Positions 44,939 through 56,860 of a stretch of DNA of 64,000 nucleotides are shown here, one piece after another. Location: positions 910,001-974,000 of the forward strand of contig NC_080422.1 of the NCBI RefSeq assembly GCF_029873635.1, given 5' to 3'. Every line of letters starts with the position of its first letter. The stretch's first letter is position 1. The translations under genes were made by a program, and so were the position numbers. Source of the DNA: Malania oleifera. Its lineage: Eukaryota > Streptophyta > Magnoliopsida > Santalales > Ximeniaceae. The notes beneath the pieces were generated by a model. The model was given only the letters and a program-made list of their open reading frames with translations. It was not told where the DNA came from and searched no databases.

Positions 44939-45477
44939 AGTGACAAGATTAGCACCTCTATTGCTTCAGTCAGGTACTCGTATTAGGCTACACTCTCCCC
45001 TAGAGGTTCTCGTGATTGTTGAGATAGAGTATACTCTGGTTCCCGACCATGCTCCAAATGGCTGGTGCACCCTTGCTACTCTATGCCCTCGAACAACTCC
45101 TTGGATTATTTAGTCGGGTTTCGGTTAGTTTAGTACGTTAAACTCACTGAACTTGGAGTAAGCGGAGCAACATCCTAAACTATACTCATGTCTAAACAAT
45201 GCTTTGTAGGAGTAGTGTTAATATAGATTTACTTGCTTTCATTTAATTGCTTTCCATTAGTTGGTTAGATCTCACCCATTGAAAAATACCACCTTTTACT
45301 TCTTTTTCATAACAAGGCTATAATAAACTAAGTTGGAAGTGGTTTGATAACTACGTTTTAAGTCTCCGTGGATTGATACTCGACTTACGCACTTTCTACT
45401 GAACCTGGGATAGTTAGGTTTTATAAATATTATTTTTAATAGTTAAGGACCCAACCCAAGCCTTGGCGAGCCTACTA
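44939..45477 (+). mobile_element. Athila-like 3' LTR, second part
   Basis: Continues AGTGACAAGATTAGCACC as in the 5' LTR and ends GAGCCTACTA, against GAGTTTACCA in the 5' copy (the CA end mutated to TA). Followed by the GTTGT duplication at 45478-45482. Confidence 0.92.
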
Positions 45478-45489
45478 GTTGTCAATCAA

Positions 45490-45662
45490 CTTTGCAAATC
45501 CACGCCCCCTCCACTCTCACATATGAAACTGATAAACATAAAAAAGTTAAAAGCTTTCCCCCCCCCCCACCCTCTCTCTCATATGAAATTGGTAAACCTC
45601 TAGAAGTTAAAAGCCATAAATTCTTGAGCCCTCCCTCCCTCAGCTCTCATATTAAATTGCCC

Positions 45663-45756
<94 letters not shown>

Positions 45757-45788
45757 GAAACTGGTAACATGTAAAAGTTAAAAGCCAT

Positions 45789-45834
<46 letters not shown>

Positions 45835-46290
45835 GAAACTGGTAAACCCCTAAAAGTTAAAACCCATAAATTCTTGAGCCCTCCCCCCCCCCCCATATTA
45901 AGCTGGTAAACCTCTAAAAGTTAAGAAGCCAAAAAATTTTCAAGTTTAGGAAATTGTGAAATTAGCAATGCGGGCTATCCTATCACTCTTAAAAAATGAA
46001 GGAATGCTTGCAATTTAAATGTCAGTTGGACATCAATCATACAATTTTGTTGATAAATGCAATACCATTACATTATAAGTGCACTGACTAAACTCTCATA
46101 GCGAGCCCTCCCACCTTCCCCCTCTCTAATATGAAACTGGTAAACCTCTAAAAGTTAAAAGCCATAAACTCTTTAGTTTAGGGTATTGTAGAATTGGCAT
46201 TGTTTTAAAATGAAGGAATGCATTGCAATTTAAATGTCACTTGGACATCAATTATACAATTTTGTTTTTAAACACAATATCATCACATTG
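45490..46290. repeat. CT microsatellites within a minisatellite
   Basis: A unit reading CATATGAAACTGGTAAAC, then CTAAAAGTTAAAAGCCAT, recurs near 45521, 45578, 45752, 45830, 45895 and 46128 with variable spacers. Pure CT runs occupy 45665-45752 and 45794-45830, and C runs occur at 45558-45568 and 45885-45894. A larger segment (GAAGGAATGC..., ...TGGACATCAAT...) is duplicated at 45995-46050 and 46210-46262. Long Arg-Glu frames on the minus strand are translations of the CT runs. Confidence 0.85.
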
Positions 46291-46447
46291 AAAGTTCTAC
46301 ACTGACTAGCACTAACTAAACTTTTCATGGTGAACTTCTTGCCAAATGCTTGGCTTATCTACATCTTTGAGAGAAAGTTACTATAGAGTTTAACTCATAA
46401 AGCAAAGAATCAACCTCAAGAACTCCCATATCAATGGAAAAGGAACA

Positions 46448-46694
46448 TGTTGAGGATACTTCACCTCAATAAAAGACCTCCCATATGTAATTGACCGCTT
46501 AATTCCAAGCCTTAATTCTAGGAGATTGTCCTCCCTTAATTCTAGGCCTTGATTCTAGGAGATTATTCTCATTGAATTTTGTATATTCTTTCCTTTTCTA
46601 TTGTAATCATAATTAATGTATACAAAATGTAAATCATTATAAATCAAAAATACTCACCACTCTAACGGTGTGGTGGTTTCATCAAATATTCACA
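46448..46694 (+). mobile_element. Copia 5' LTR, about 247 bp
   Basis: Runs from TGTTGAGGATACTTCACC to a CACA end, directly followed by TGGTATCAGAGCC (46695-46707), the initiator tRNA-Met primer-binding site. It contains duplicated TTAATTCTAGG(A/C) motifs. The left border is inferred from the TG start. No 3' LTR remains. Confidence 0.7.
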
Positions 46695-49600
46695 TGGTAT
46701 CAGAGCCATAGTTGGATTAACATCCCTCATTCCCGATGGCCTCTAATTCCTTCTCCGCTCTTCTTCCCTTCAACACCAGGATTCACATGGTCACCATCAA
46801 GCTTTCTTCTTCCAACTATCTGCTATGGAAGACTCAACTTCTTCCCCTTCTTAAAAGTCAAGAACTGTTGGGTCACGTTGATGGCACCCTTGTGCCACAG
46901 CCCCAACTTGAACTTGCCAACTCTTAGACGATAAACAACAAATACTTGGCATGGAAAGTTACAAATAAGCATTTCCTTAATCTGTTTCTCTCCTCCCTCA
47001 CCGAGGAAGCTATAGCTGAAGTCGTTGGCCTCTCCACCTCCCGTGAGTTCTGGTTCGCCTTGGAGAACACCTTCAGCCACCGCTCCAAAGCCCGTGAACT
47101 TCATCTCAAGGATGACCTTCAACTGATGAAGTGCAGCTCTCGCCCTGTTGTTGTGTATGCCAGGGCCTTCAAGGCACTATGTGACCAACTTCATGCGATT
47201 GGTCAGCCTGTTGACGACAACGATAAGGTGCACTAGTTCCTTCATGGCTTAGGGCCTGATTTCTCAAGCCTCTCCACTGCTTAAATGGCACTTACTCCTC
47301 TCCTATCATTCACGGATTTGGTCTCAAAAGCAGAGAGTTTTGAGATTTTTCAGAAATCTATTGACTCCTCTGCCTCCTCTACTGCGGCATTTATTGCTAC
47401 CAATAATTTCTCTAATTGTGATGGTGGCTTCTCTCGCAACCGATGTGTCCGTAACAATGGCCTTATTAGCAACACTTCCAACTAAGGACAAGGACAAGGA
47501 TGTTCCCACTCTGGCCAAGGCCGTCGTCCTCCACGATGCTAGATATACCGAATGAAAGGTCACTATACTAACCGGTGCCGCCAACGCTATGATTGCAATG
47601 AGCCTTCTGCTCAACTTGTTGAGGCCTTTACTAGTTCGTGCTCACTCTCTAAAGTTACGGAATCTGACTGGTTCTTGGACACTGGGGCTTTGACACATAT
47701 GGCAGTAGACCCATCTTAACTAGATCACTCAAATAACTACATAGGTAAGGATTGCATAATTGTTGAGAATGGTGTGTCTCTACCCATTAACCATATCGGT
47801 ACAATTTCTCCTGCCCCGAATATCCACTTATTAGATGTCTTGGTTGTTCCTAATCTCACCAAAAATCTATTGTCAATTAGTAAATTAACGTCTAATTTTC
47901 CTTTATTTGTTACATTTCTTTTTGCTGTTCAGAATTGCAAAACAGGATGGGTGATGGCAACCAGTAAACGAGATGGAGGCTTATATATGCTAGAGCATGG
48001 AAATTTCGTTTTTATTTCTATCCTTCATATGATTTATGGTATGCAAGACTCGGACATGTGAATCATTCTATTATTTCCTTCTTGAATAAAAAAGGACATC
48101 TTTATCTTACGTCTTTATTGCCCTCTCCAGCATTGTGTAGTACATGTCAACTTGCGAAAAATCATCGTTTTCCTTATTCTCATAATAAACATAGGTTGTC
48201 TAATGTGTTAGATCTTATTCATTGTGATATATAGGGCCTTTCCCCCGTTAAACCAAATTTAGGTTTCACCTACTATGTTCTATTCATTGATGATTATCCA
48301 CGCTTAACTTGACTTTACCCTTTGAAATTAAAATCTGATTTTTATGATATTTTTATTCAATTTGAAAAGTTCATGGAAAATCAATATTTTGCTTGTATCA
48401 AAATTTTCCAAAGTGACAAAGGTTCTGAATTTACTAGCACTTGTTTTAAAACTCATCTTCATAATTTTGGCATTCACCATCAACTCTCTTGTCTTTATAC
48501 ACCTGCCCAAAATGGTCACACAGAAAGAAAACACCATTATGTGTCTAAGACGGGATATACCCTTCTTTTCCATTCTCACATTTCTCCTCATTTTTGGGTT
48601 AACACCTTCAGCACTGTAGCTTACATCATCAACTGCTTGCCCACACCACTTCTTGGAGGTAAATCACCTTTTGAGGTTTTGTATGGTAACTCCCCGAATT
48701 ATAAAAATTTTCATCCTTTTGGTTGTCCTTTCCACCCTTGTTTATGTGATTATATGCCTAACAAATTTCCCTCTCACAGTATTCCTTGCATTTTCTTGGG
48801 TTACAGTAGGCTATACATCACCAGACATGCTCAATTTGATGAAAATCATTTCCCTTTCCTGGATACTTCCCAAGCTCATCTCATATCCTCACTACAATTT
48901 TCCAATTTCCTAGAAGCTAGCCTTCTCCATACAAATGCACCATGTTCTTCTGAGCCACATTACCGACACATTGCTTAATCCGGGTCTGGCTCCTGTGTTA
49001 TTTGTACTGACCTAGTGAATGAGTACTTGTAGGCCCTTGATTCTCTTGTAGGCTCCACTTTGCAGCACACTGAGCCTAGCCCGCCTCCTTCTGAGCTCAG
49101 TGCCGATTCCCATGCTGCTGATTCCACTCCTGCTGTAGTATTTCCATTGGGTTCTCATCCTATGCTCATGAGAGCTAAAACTGGTATTTTTAAGACTCGT
49201 CATCTAGCGAACCTTGGTTTCTTAGGATCCTCTGGTCTACTTCTTGCTCTTCTAACAGCTAGTGAGCCTAAAGGATTCAAATTTACTACTAAGAATCCTA
49301 CTTGGCTTATTGCCATGGATGAAGAAGTTCAAGCACTACAAAATAATGGTACCTAGATTTTGGTCAGTTGACCCGCTAACGCCAATATTGTGGGCTTTTC
49401 GGACCAAATTGCCTGATCAATCCATTTAGCATCTTAAAGCCCGACTTGTTGCCAAGGGCTATACATAGGTACCTAGTTTTGACTACACTGACACTTTCAG
49501 TCTTGTTATCAAGGCTACTACTATCCGTGTTATGCTTTCTCTTGCTGTAACCAACAAATAACCCCTTCTCCACCTGATGCCAAAAATGCATTTCTCAATA

Positions 49601-50062
49601 GTAATCTCACTGAACATGTTTATATGGAACAACCTACAGGATACATTGACCCTCGCTTCCCCAATCATGTTTTCCAGTTAAAGAAAGCTCTCTATGGTCT
49701 AAAGCAAGCATCTCGTGCCTGGTTTCAGTGATTTAGTTCATTTTTAATCCATCTTGGTTTTATTGCAGCCATGCTAACCCATCTCTCTTTGTCTTTCATA
49801 AGAAGTCTGATATCATTTATTTGTTTCTTTATGTTGATGACATTATTATTACAAGCAACAATTCATCTCCCCTTGACAGCTTCACTTGTAAACTCAATTC
49901 TGAGTTTTCCACTAAGGACTCAGGTCACCTCAATTACTTCCTTGGTCTTGAAGCTTCACCCATAGCTGGTGGTCTCTTCATCAATCAGTCAGCTGAAATA
50001 TGCACTAGATATTCTTACTCGGGCTCAGTTACTTGACAACAAGCTTGTTCACACTCCCATGG
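46695..50062 (+). pseudogene. Copia polyprotein remnant (plus strand)
   Basis: Order of domains is gag, protease, integrase, reverse transcriptase. Gag starts at ATG 46736 (MASNSFSALLPFNTRIH) and includes SSNYLLWKTQLLPLL and REFWFALENTFSHRSKARE. Protease has DWFLDTGALTHMA near 47660-47705. Integrase has FIDDYPRLT, then FQSDKGSEFTS, then YTPAQNGHTERKHH. Reverse transcriptase has GFKFTTKNPTWLIAMDEEVQ, KARLVAKGYT and FLYVDDIIITS (49821-49853). Stops and frameshifts occur throughout (for example at 46925, 47235, 47282, 49354). Homology ends at 50062 within the sequence after GLEASPIAGG, so RNase H and the 3' LTR are lost. Confidence 0.9.
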
Positions 50063-50199
50063 TGTTGGTCCCTTGAATTGCCCTTACCTTCTCCACAATG
50101 TTGGTGTTTGCGGTTCGAGGGACAAAAAGATTATTACTAAACAAACTAACTATACAACCCAAAATAACTAATTATTTACTTGAATCATCACATTTATCT
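50063..50199. other. Junction between Copia and minus-strand Gypsy
   Basis: Short sequence without assignable coding. Both neighbouring elements lost their 3' ends towards this point, so it probably includes a deletion breakpoint. Confidence 0.4.
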
Positions 50200-51633
50200 G
50201 ATTAATAATGGGTCTCGCTGAATAAGTGTGGGTATCTCTGGCGTATTTCTTCCTTTAATTCCCATGAAGTTTCCTCAACTACATAATTACGCTAGAGTAC
50301 TTTCACCAACGGGATCTTTTTTGGTGCATAGTTCCTACTCCTTCCAGTCCAGAATCTGAACTGGTTCTTCTTCATATGATAAAGTATCTCTAAACTCCAG
50401 TGACTCATAACTTATTACATGCAATGGATCTAGGACGTACTTTTTAAACATAGACATATGAAACACGTCATGGATCTTGGACAATGTCGGGGGTAACGCT
50501 ATCTTGTAGGCAACCAGACCAATTCTTTCCAGTATCTCGAATGGCCCAATATACTTAGGGCTTAGCTTACCTTTTTTCCCAAATCTTATAACTCCCGTCA
50601 TTGATGTAATTCTAAAAAATACATTGTCCCTTACACCAAACTCTAGCTCTTATTGGCGGGTATTAGCATAACTTTTTTGTCGACTCTAAGTTGTTTTAAT
50701 TCTTTCCTGGATGAATATGATTTTCTCCAAAATTTGTCGTATAATCTTGGGCCCCAAAATCTGCCTTTCACTAACTTCGTTCCAATACAAAGGAGATCGA
50801 CACCTCTGACCATATAATGCTTCATATGGTGCCATCTCGATACTGACCTGATAGCTATGATTGTAAGCAAATTCAACCAATGGCAGATACTGAATCCAAC
50901 TCCCCCCAAAATCCAGCACACAGGCCCGCAACATGTCTTCCAGTATATGGATTGTTTTCTCTGACTATCCATCAGAGTAGGGGTGAAACGTTGTACTAAA
51001 AGTCAACTGAGATCTCAAGGCTTTCTGTAAACTCTTCTAGAACTAGGATGTGAACCATGGGTCCTAACCTGATACAATGGACACTGGCACATCGTGAAGT
51101 CTAACTATCTCCTAAATATACAACTCAGCCAACCTATTCATGGAGTAGTTAACCCTAATTGGAAGAAAATGGGGTCTTTGTCAAACAGTCTACTATTATC
51201 CAAATAGCATTTTGTCCATGCAGTGCTGGTGGCAACCTTGTAACGAAGTCCAGGTAATGTGCTCTCACTTCCATTTGGGAATGTGAAGTGGTTGCAATGG
51301 TCCTGCCGGTCTCTGATGTTTAGCCTTCATCTACTGACATGTAAGCCCCTATTCCACGTACTGGGCAATTTCTCTCTTCATATTATTCCACCCAAAAGAT
51401 TCCCGTAGATCCCTATACATCTTTGTACTTCCTGGATGCACTATATAGAGAAAGTGATGTGCTTCTTTCAGAATGGTTCTTTTGATCTCAGCATCATCGG
51501 GGGTACACATAATCTAGTGCGAGACCTCAAAATCCCATCATCTGAAATATTAAAATCTGCCCTCAGTCCACTCTACATTTTTTCCATAATCTTTACCAAC
51601 CCTGTATCTTTCATCTGAGCGGTTTTAATCCTC
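50200..51633 (-). pseudogene. Chromodomain Gypsy (minus) integrase and chromodomain
   Basis: On the minus strand: linker and zinc region EAHHFLYIVHPGSTKMYRDL, then CVEQ-like and GLTCQ (about 51340-51480). Then the late integrase VEFAYNHSYQVSIEMAPYEA and LYGQRCRSPLYWNE (50686-50934), then FGKKGKLSPKYIGPFEILER (50335-50601). A chromodomain follows (KIPLVKVL then WELKEEIRQRYPHLF, about 50215-50350) with a stop inside. The chromodomain places this in the chromovirus branch of Ty3/Gypsy, which targets heterochromatin marks. The catalytic Asp region is badly decayed. The 3' LTR is missing. Confidence 0.85.
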
Positions 51634-51840
51634 TCCATCAAGGTTGGTTTTTTTCTTTTGGGTAAAAGAGGGCGACGCTTCCTTTCTTAATTTTATTAAT
51701 AACCCTCACTTATGGTGGAGGAATACCATGGAAACAAAAGGACACTTAGGGCTTACAAAATAAACAAATAAAAAACACCCCATGCATCAAACTAAACAAA
51801 AGGAGAAAACAAACCTATACCAATACCAAAAGAAAACCAA

Positions 51841-52389
51841 CTAAACATACCCCATATAAGTCGCACTTATTTTATCCAACCTATATAAACTTTTGATAAC
51901 TCTAGGAAGTTGACTACTATTTGTAAACAAACTATTCCTCCCCATTGCACCTTGTTGAGCCAACACATTTGCCACTTTATTCCCTTCTCTATAGAAATGA
52001 TTTATAGAAAAATCTACTCCCTCCAATACACCAATAAGCTGCTCCCAAAAATCCCACAAATACCATACAAAGCATTTACTGGATCTTATCCAATTTACTA
52101 CAATATTAGAATCACATTCAATGTCAGTACTGATATGGCCCAATTGTTTGCAAATCTTTATTCCTTCCATCACTGCTCTCAATTCAGCTTCATTATTAGA
52201 GCAAGAACCAAAATATTTTGAAAAACCAAAAGTAAAAGAACCTGTACAGTCTCTAAGGATGCCACCACCACCCGCCGGCCCTGGGTTCCCCGAGCTGCTC
52301 CCATCCAAATTTAGTTTCAACCTCCCTTGCCTCAGTTTTAGCTGTCTCACAACTTGCATAGCTTTATTCTTTTTATTCACAATCTGCAC
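51841..52389 (-). pseudogene. L1 C-terminal RNase H domain
   Basis: An open 182-codon frame, RVT_3-type RNase H. LKLNLDGSSSGNPGPAGGGG (first Asp) is followed by CSNNEAELRAVMEGIKIC (Glu), then DIECDSNIVVNWI (Asp) and FYREGNKVANVLAQ (the final His is replaced, the Asp position reads Asn). Plant L1 elements often carry this domain downstream of zf-RVT. It is the best preserved part of the element. Confidence 0.88.
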
Positions 52390-52639
52390 CTCCAGATTCT
52401 ACAAAATTCCGAACATCAGCATCATTTAAATAAGCCATAATTGTCATGTTCTCACTCAAAACCCCCACCCAATTCTTAATGGATAGCCACACATATGTAC
52501 TACTCTCCAATTTCTCCTCTATTCTAGGCACACATCTCCTTCTCCACAACCTCCAAACTAATAAATAAGGAATCAAACCCATCAATGTTCTCAATTGAGA
52601 GTATCTGGAAGCCCTATTAAACCACATTTGGACTCTTTC

Positions 52640-54545
52640 TTTCTAGTTTTGGTGCTTAAGGAATGGTATACCTACCTCCACCGAAACCTTCCTCCATACA
52701 TCAGCAGCAAGATCTCCCTTATTCAAAACATGCTCCACATCCTCTGATTGCCTCATCTCACAACAATCACATGCTAAAGCAAGTGATACCCCCACCCTTC
52801 TCACCTTTTCATCAACGCTTAAGCACTCAAAAGCAACTTTCCACATACAGATAGTAATTTTCTTCCGTAACCATTTGTTCCAAACTCACTCTGCCTAATC
52901 AAACTTTGGAGCTCTAACTTTGATAGCACCCTATGATGACTTTGTATTAAAGCAACCATTCTTTTCCGGGAGCTATAGCAGGATGTCCGAGGAGTTTCTA
53001 AGTTTCTCAACTCTTTCCATCACTTCTTCCGCTTCATTAAAACCTAGAATCCTTTGCAAATTTTTCACATCCCACACATTATTAATAACCAAATCTTTTA
53101 ATCTTATATGTGAATGTGCAACATCTGAAAATTTTGAAAACAAAGGTTCCGAATTCAGAAACGTATCATACCACAATTTTACATCTCCTTCTTTAACCTT
53201 CCACTTAGATTTACTCAATAACTTAGGCATACACTGTAGAATTTTCCTCCAAAAAGTAGAATCTGATCCATGTGGCCTACAAAGAGCAATATGTCCTCCT
53301 TTAACATATTTAGCTTTAAAAAATCTAGCCCATAAAGAATTTTGTGTTAATAAATGCCAACCAAACTTCATAAACAATGACCGTTGCACTTTCGAAATGT
53401 CCCTTACTCCTATGCCTCCCTCCTCCACAGGAACACACAATTTGTTCCAAGCCCTCCATTTCATTTTTTCTTTCCCATTCTTAAATCCCCAGAAAAAGAG
53501 GCAAACATACCTTGTATCTTTTTTGTCACCAACTTCGGGGCATTTAGAATAGCTAACAAATATAGTGACTTGCTCAAAAGCACATATCTCAACAAAACTA
53601 GATGATCTCCTTGAGACAACAGTCTACTTTTCCAGCCCTCAATTTTCTTACTGATTTTTTGAATTAAAGGGTCAAAATGACAATCTTTCAATTTACCATC
53701 CACGATCGGCACTCCCAAATACGTAAAAATAAATTTACCTTCAATAAAACCAATCTCTTGTAGAATTTCTCCCTTCCTCTGAGCATCCAACTTCTTTGAG
53801 AAAAAAATAGTTGATTTATCATTCACCCTTTGGCCAGTCCAGCTTTCATACTCCTTGATCACTTCCATTAACTAACTAACATATTTTTTACTAGCATTAG
53901 GAAAAATCACTAAATGCGATATAATAGGTGCACCAGTCAGATGTGCAAACGGTAAAATCCGCTCCTTAGTCATCTTATTTTGAATTAATCTAGAAAGAAC
54001 TTCTTCCATGATGATGAAAATAAACGAGGACAACAGATTCCCCTGCCTCAACCCCTTTTTGACTTGAAGAAACCCGTGTAAGTGCCATGCATCATAAGAA
54101 AAAACCATGGAGTAGAAATACAATTTTGAATCAACTTACAAAGATAATCTGGAAAACCAAGAGCATGGAAAATCTAATCTACCACCTGCCACTCCACTCG
54201 ATCATACACTTTGCTCATGTCAAGTTTTAGCATCATATTACCTCCTCTCACCCGCCTATGTAATAATTTTGTCATCTCTTAAGCAAGCATTATATTTTCA
54301 AAAATACTCCCCTCTTTCACAAATGCACCTTGCTAAAGAGAAATTAAATCACCCATCACTAACGATAGCTTGCCAACAAGGATTTTGGAGAAGATTTTAT
54401 AGATTACATTATAAAGGCTTATTGGGCGAAATTTATCAAAAGATTGAGGATCCTTTACTTTTGGAATAAGAAGTATATAAGAGGAACAAAAATACCGAGG
54501 CAACATATCACCTTTAAAGAACGCCCTTACCGCTTCCATCATATC
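52640..54545 (-). pseudogene. L1 reverse transcriptase and zf-RVT region
   Basis: Minus-strand pieces in order: SSYILLIPKVKDPQSFDKFR and PISLYNVIYKIFSKIL (54333-54542), VKKGLRQGNLLSSFIFIIME (53872-54123), TYLGVPIVDGKLKDCHFDPL (53461-53868), MKWRAWNKLCVPVEEGGIG (52973-53464), and zf-RVT-like WKVAFECLSVDEKVRRVG and CDCCEMRQSEDVEHVL (52643-52846). The catalytic FADD box reads FAHLTG-like after decay near 53940-53960. Five frame breaks make it non-functional. Confidence 0.88.
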
Positions 54546-54863
54546 ATTTTTAATAATCTTCTAGTAGGTAAGATAGAAAGAAGACCCAAAACCATCTAGT
54601 CCCGGGCTATTGTCCACAGAAATAGAAGAAATAGCTGCATATACCTCCTCCTCCGTCGGTTCTTCCTTCAGTTGTCTTATAGAATCCTTAGAAACCACCG
54701 ATTGGATAATACTGTCTAGATTTGGCCTTTGCACTGAACTATTTTACCCCAAGAATTGCTCAAAATAATTCACAGCCTCATCATGAACCATTTGCATATT
54801 CCCTGCACTGAACCATCAAGAAGCACCATTGAATTCACACAAGAGTTATGTCCATCAAGGTTG

Positions 54864-56363
54864 TTTGAATTACCAAATTAGCTATGAACTCTTGATGATT
54901 TCCCTCCACTAATTCCACACCAAATCTTTCCAGATCCATTCTGATTTGATGTTAAGTTACCACTGCTGATACTGATGCACTTACTGACTTTCGACTTAAC
55001 GCATTAGCTACCACATTAGTTTTCCCTAGGTGATAACTAATGGTACAATCATAGTCCTTTATTAGTTCTAGCCATCTCCTCTACTTCATATTCAGTTCCT
55101 TCTACGTGAAGAAGTACTTAAGACTTTTGTTGTTCGTAAAGTTCTCGCACCTTCCACTATACAGGTAGTGCCTCCATATTTTCAATGCATATACCACTGC
55201 CACCAATTCCAAATCATGCATCAAATAATTCCTCTCGTATTCCTTGAGTTTTCGAAAAGCATACGCCACAACTTTTACCTATTGCATCAGAACACACTCA
55301 AACCCTTTCTGAGACTCATCACCATAAATCACAAACTCACCATCTCTTGATGGAATAGTTAGAACTGGAGTAGTGACGAGTCGTTATGTCAATTCTTGAA
55401 ATCTCTAATCATAATCATCGGTTCACTCATACTTCATTTTTTCCTCGTCAACCGTGTCAGAGGACCTGATAGTTTAGAAAACCCTTCTACAAATCGCCGA
55501 TAGTATCCTACCAAACCCAAGAAATTTCTAACCTACTAAACATTCTTCAGTCTGGCCCAATCCACTAGCACCTCTATCTTACTTGGGTCTACAGAAATAT
55601 CATCCCTGAATATCACCTATCCAAGGAATGTAACTTTATCCAGCCAAAATTCACATTTCTTGAATTTAGCATAAAACTTCTTTTCCCGTAGCACATGGAA
55701 TACCAACCTCAAATAATTTCTGTGCTCGAGATTATTCAAATAAATCAGAATATCATCAATGAATACTACAACAAACTAATCCAGATATTCATGGAAAACC
55801 CTGTTCATTAGGTCCATAAATGCAACATGAGCATTAGTCAGTCTGAAAGGCATAACCAAGAACTCATAGTGGCCATACTTGGTTCAAAAAGCAATCTTTG
55901 GAACATCCTCTGCCTTGACTTTCACCTGATGATACCCTGATCGGAGATCAATCTTAGAATAAACATGTATTCCCCGGAGTTGGTCAAACAGATCATCAAT
56001 ATGGGGAAGTGGATACTTATTTTTAACTGTCACTTTGTTTATCTCCCGATAATCAATACACATCCTCATCGACCCATCTTTCTTTTTCACGAAAAGCACT
56101 AGTGCTCCACAGTGTGACACACTGGGTTTGATGAATCCTTTATAAAAAAACTCCTGCAACTATTCCTTCAACTCCTTCAATTCTGCTGGAGCCATTCTGT
56201 AGGGAGCTTTAGAGATCGGTGTCATCCCTGGAAGTAGGTCAATAGCAAACTTGATTTCACGGTGGGGAGGCAACCCAAGTAAATCCTCTAGGAATACATC
56301 AGAGAATTCCCTCATAATTGGGATATCTTCAAACTTTGGTTCTCCTTCTGGTGCTTTCTTCAC
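54864..56363 (-). pseudogene. Chromodomain Gypsy (minus) reverse transcriptase and RNase H
   Basis: Minus-strand reading: [20 protein letters not shown] and [18 protein letters not shown] (56160-56363), then [20 protein letters not shown] and [15 protein letters not shown] (55884-56159). Then [11 protein letters not shown] (catalytic FIDD, about 55742-55780) and NFLGLVGYYRRFVEGFSKL (about 55470-55530). RNase H is eroded (54990-55450). Stops separate the blocks. It joins the integrase part at 51633 once the L1 is removed. Confidence 0.9.
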
Positions 56364-56389
56364 ATAAGTTAGGTACCCTTAGCATCCCT

Positions 56390-56860
56390 CTAGAAGTAGC
56401 CTTTTTGCTTGAATAGCTGACAATATCTGTGGTAAGGAACGCACACATGACCCAACAAACCTGTACTCCTGGTCCCTGGGAGGTCTAAACACCACATCCC
56501 TCTTGTAACAATCAATACTGGCATAGCTAGCCAATCTATTCCCAAAATCACATCACACCCGTGCATGTCAAACACTACTAGATTAGTAGGTAGCATCCTT
56601 CCCTGAATCTCCACTGGATAATTTCTAAGCACTTTTCTACATACCACTACTGTTCCTGTAGGCTTTCATAAATATGAAAGAGTGTGTTGCTCTTGAATCA
56701 AATAACACAACACCTTTATTTGAAAACATAAAAATCGTACTTGTCACTACGTCACCTACATTCTCTGCATCCCCCAGTGTGAGAGAATAGATCCGCGCCT
56801 AGGCGGTATACCTCTGCTGGTTGCCTCAGGGTGCTTGGTTGTTTCCCCGGTAACAATTAG
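56390..56860 (-). pseudogene. Chromodomain Gypsy (minus) protease
   Basis: The minus strand reads KGVVLFDSRATHSFI (about 56665-56720), where the usual DSGATHSF active site has Gly replaced by Arg. YPVEIQGRMLPTNLVVFDMH and CDVILGIDWLA follow (56390-56647). The active-site change and stops mean it could not process a polyprotein. Confidence 0.8.

Larger units (their letters stand above)
51647..54850 (-). mobile_element. 5'-truncated L1-type LINE with 13-bp target duplication
   Basis: 3204-base minus-strand LINE inserted in the Gypsy RNase H-integrase linker. TCCATCAAGGTTG is repeated at 51634-51646 and 54851-54863, and an A-rich tail (T-rich 51648-51660 on plus) abuts the lower end. It keeps reverse transcriptase, a zf-RVT domain and a terminal RNase H, but no endonuclease. 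Distinct from the shorter L1 at 21874. Confidence 0.95.

Noticed and set aside
45600..45896. Long Arg-Glu-rich open frames on the minus strand
   Set aside because: They are translations of pure CT/GA microsatellites and have no non-repetitive coding content.
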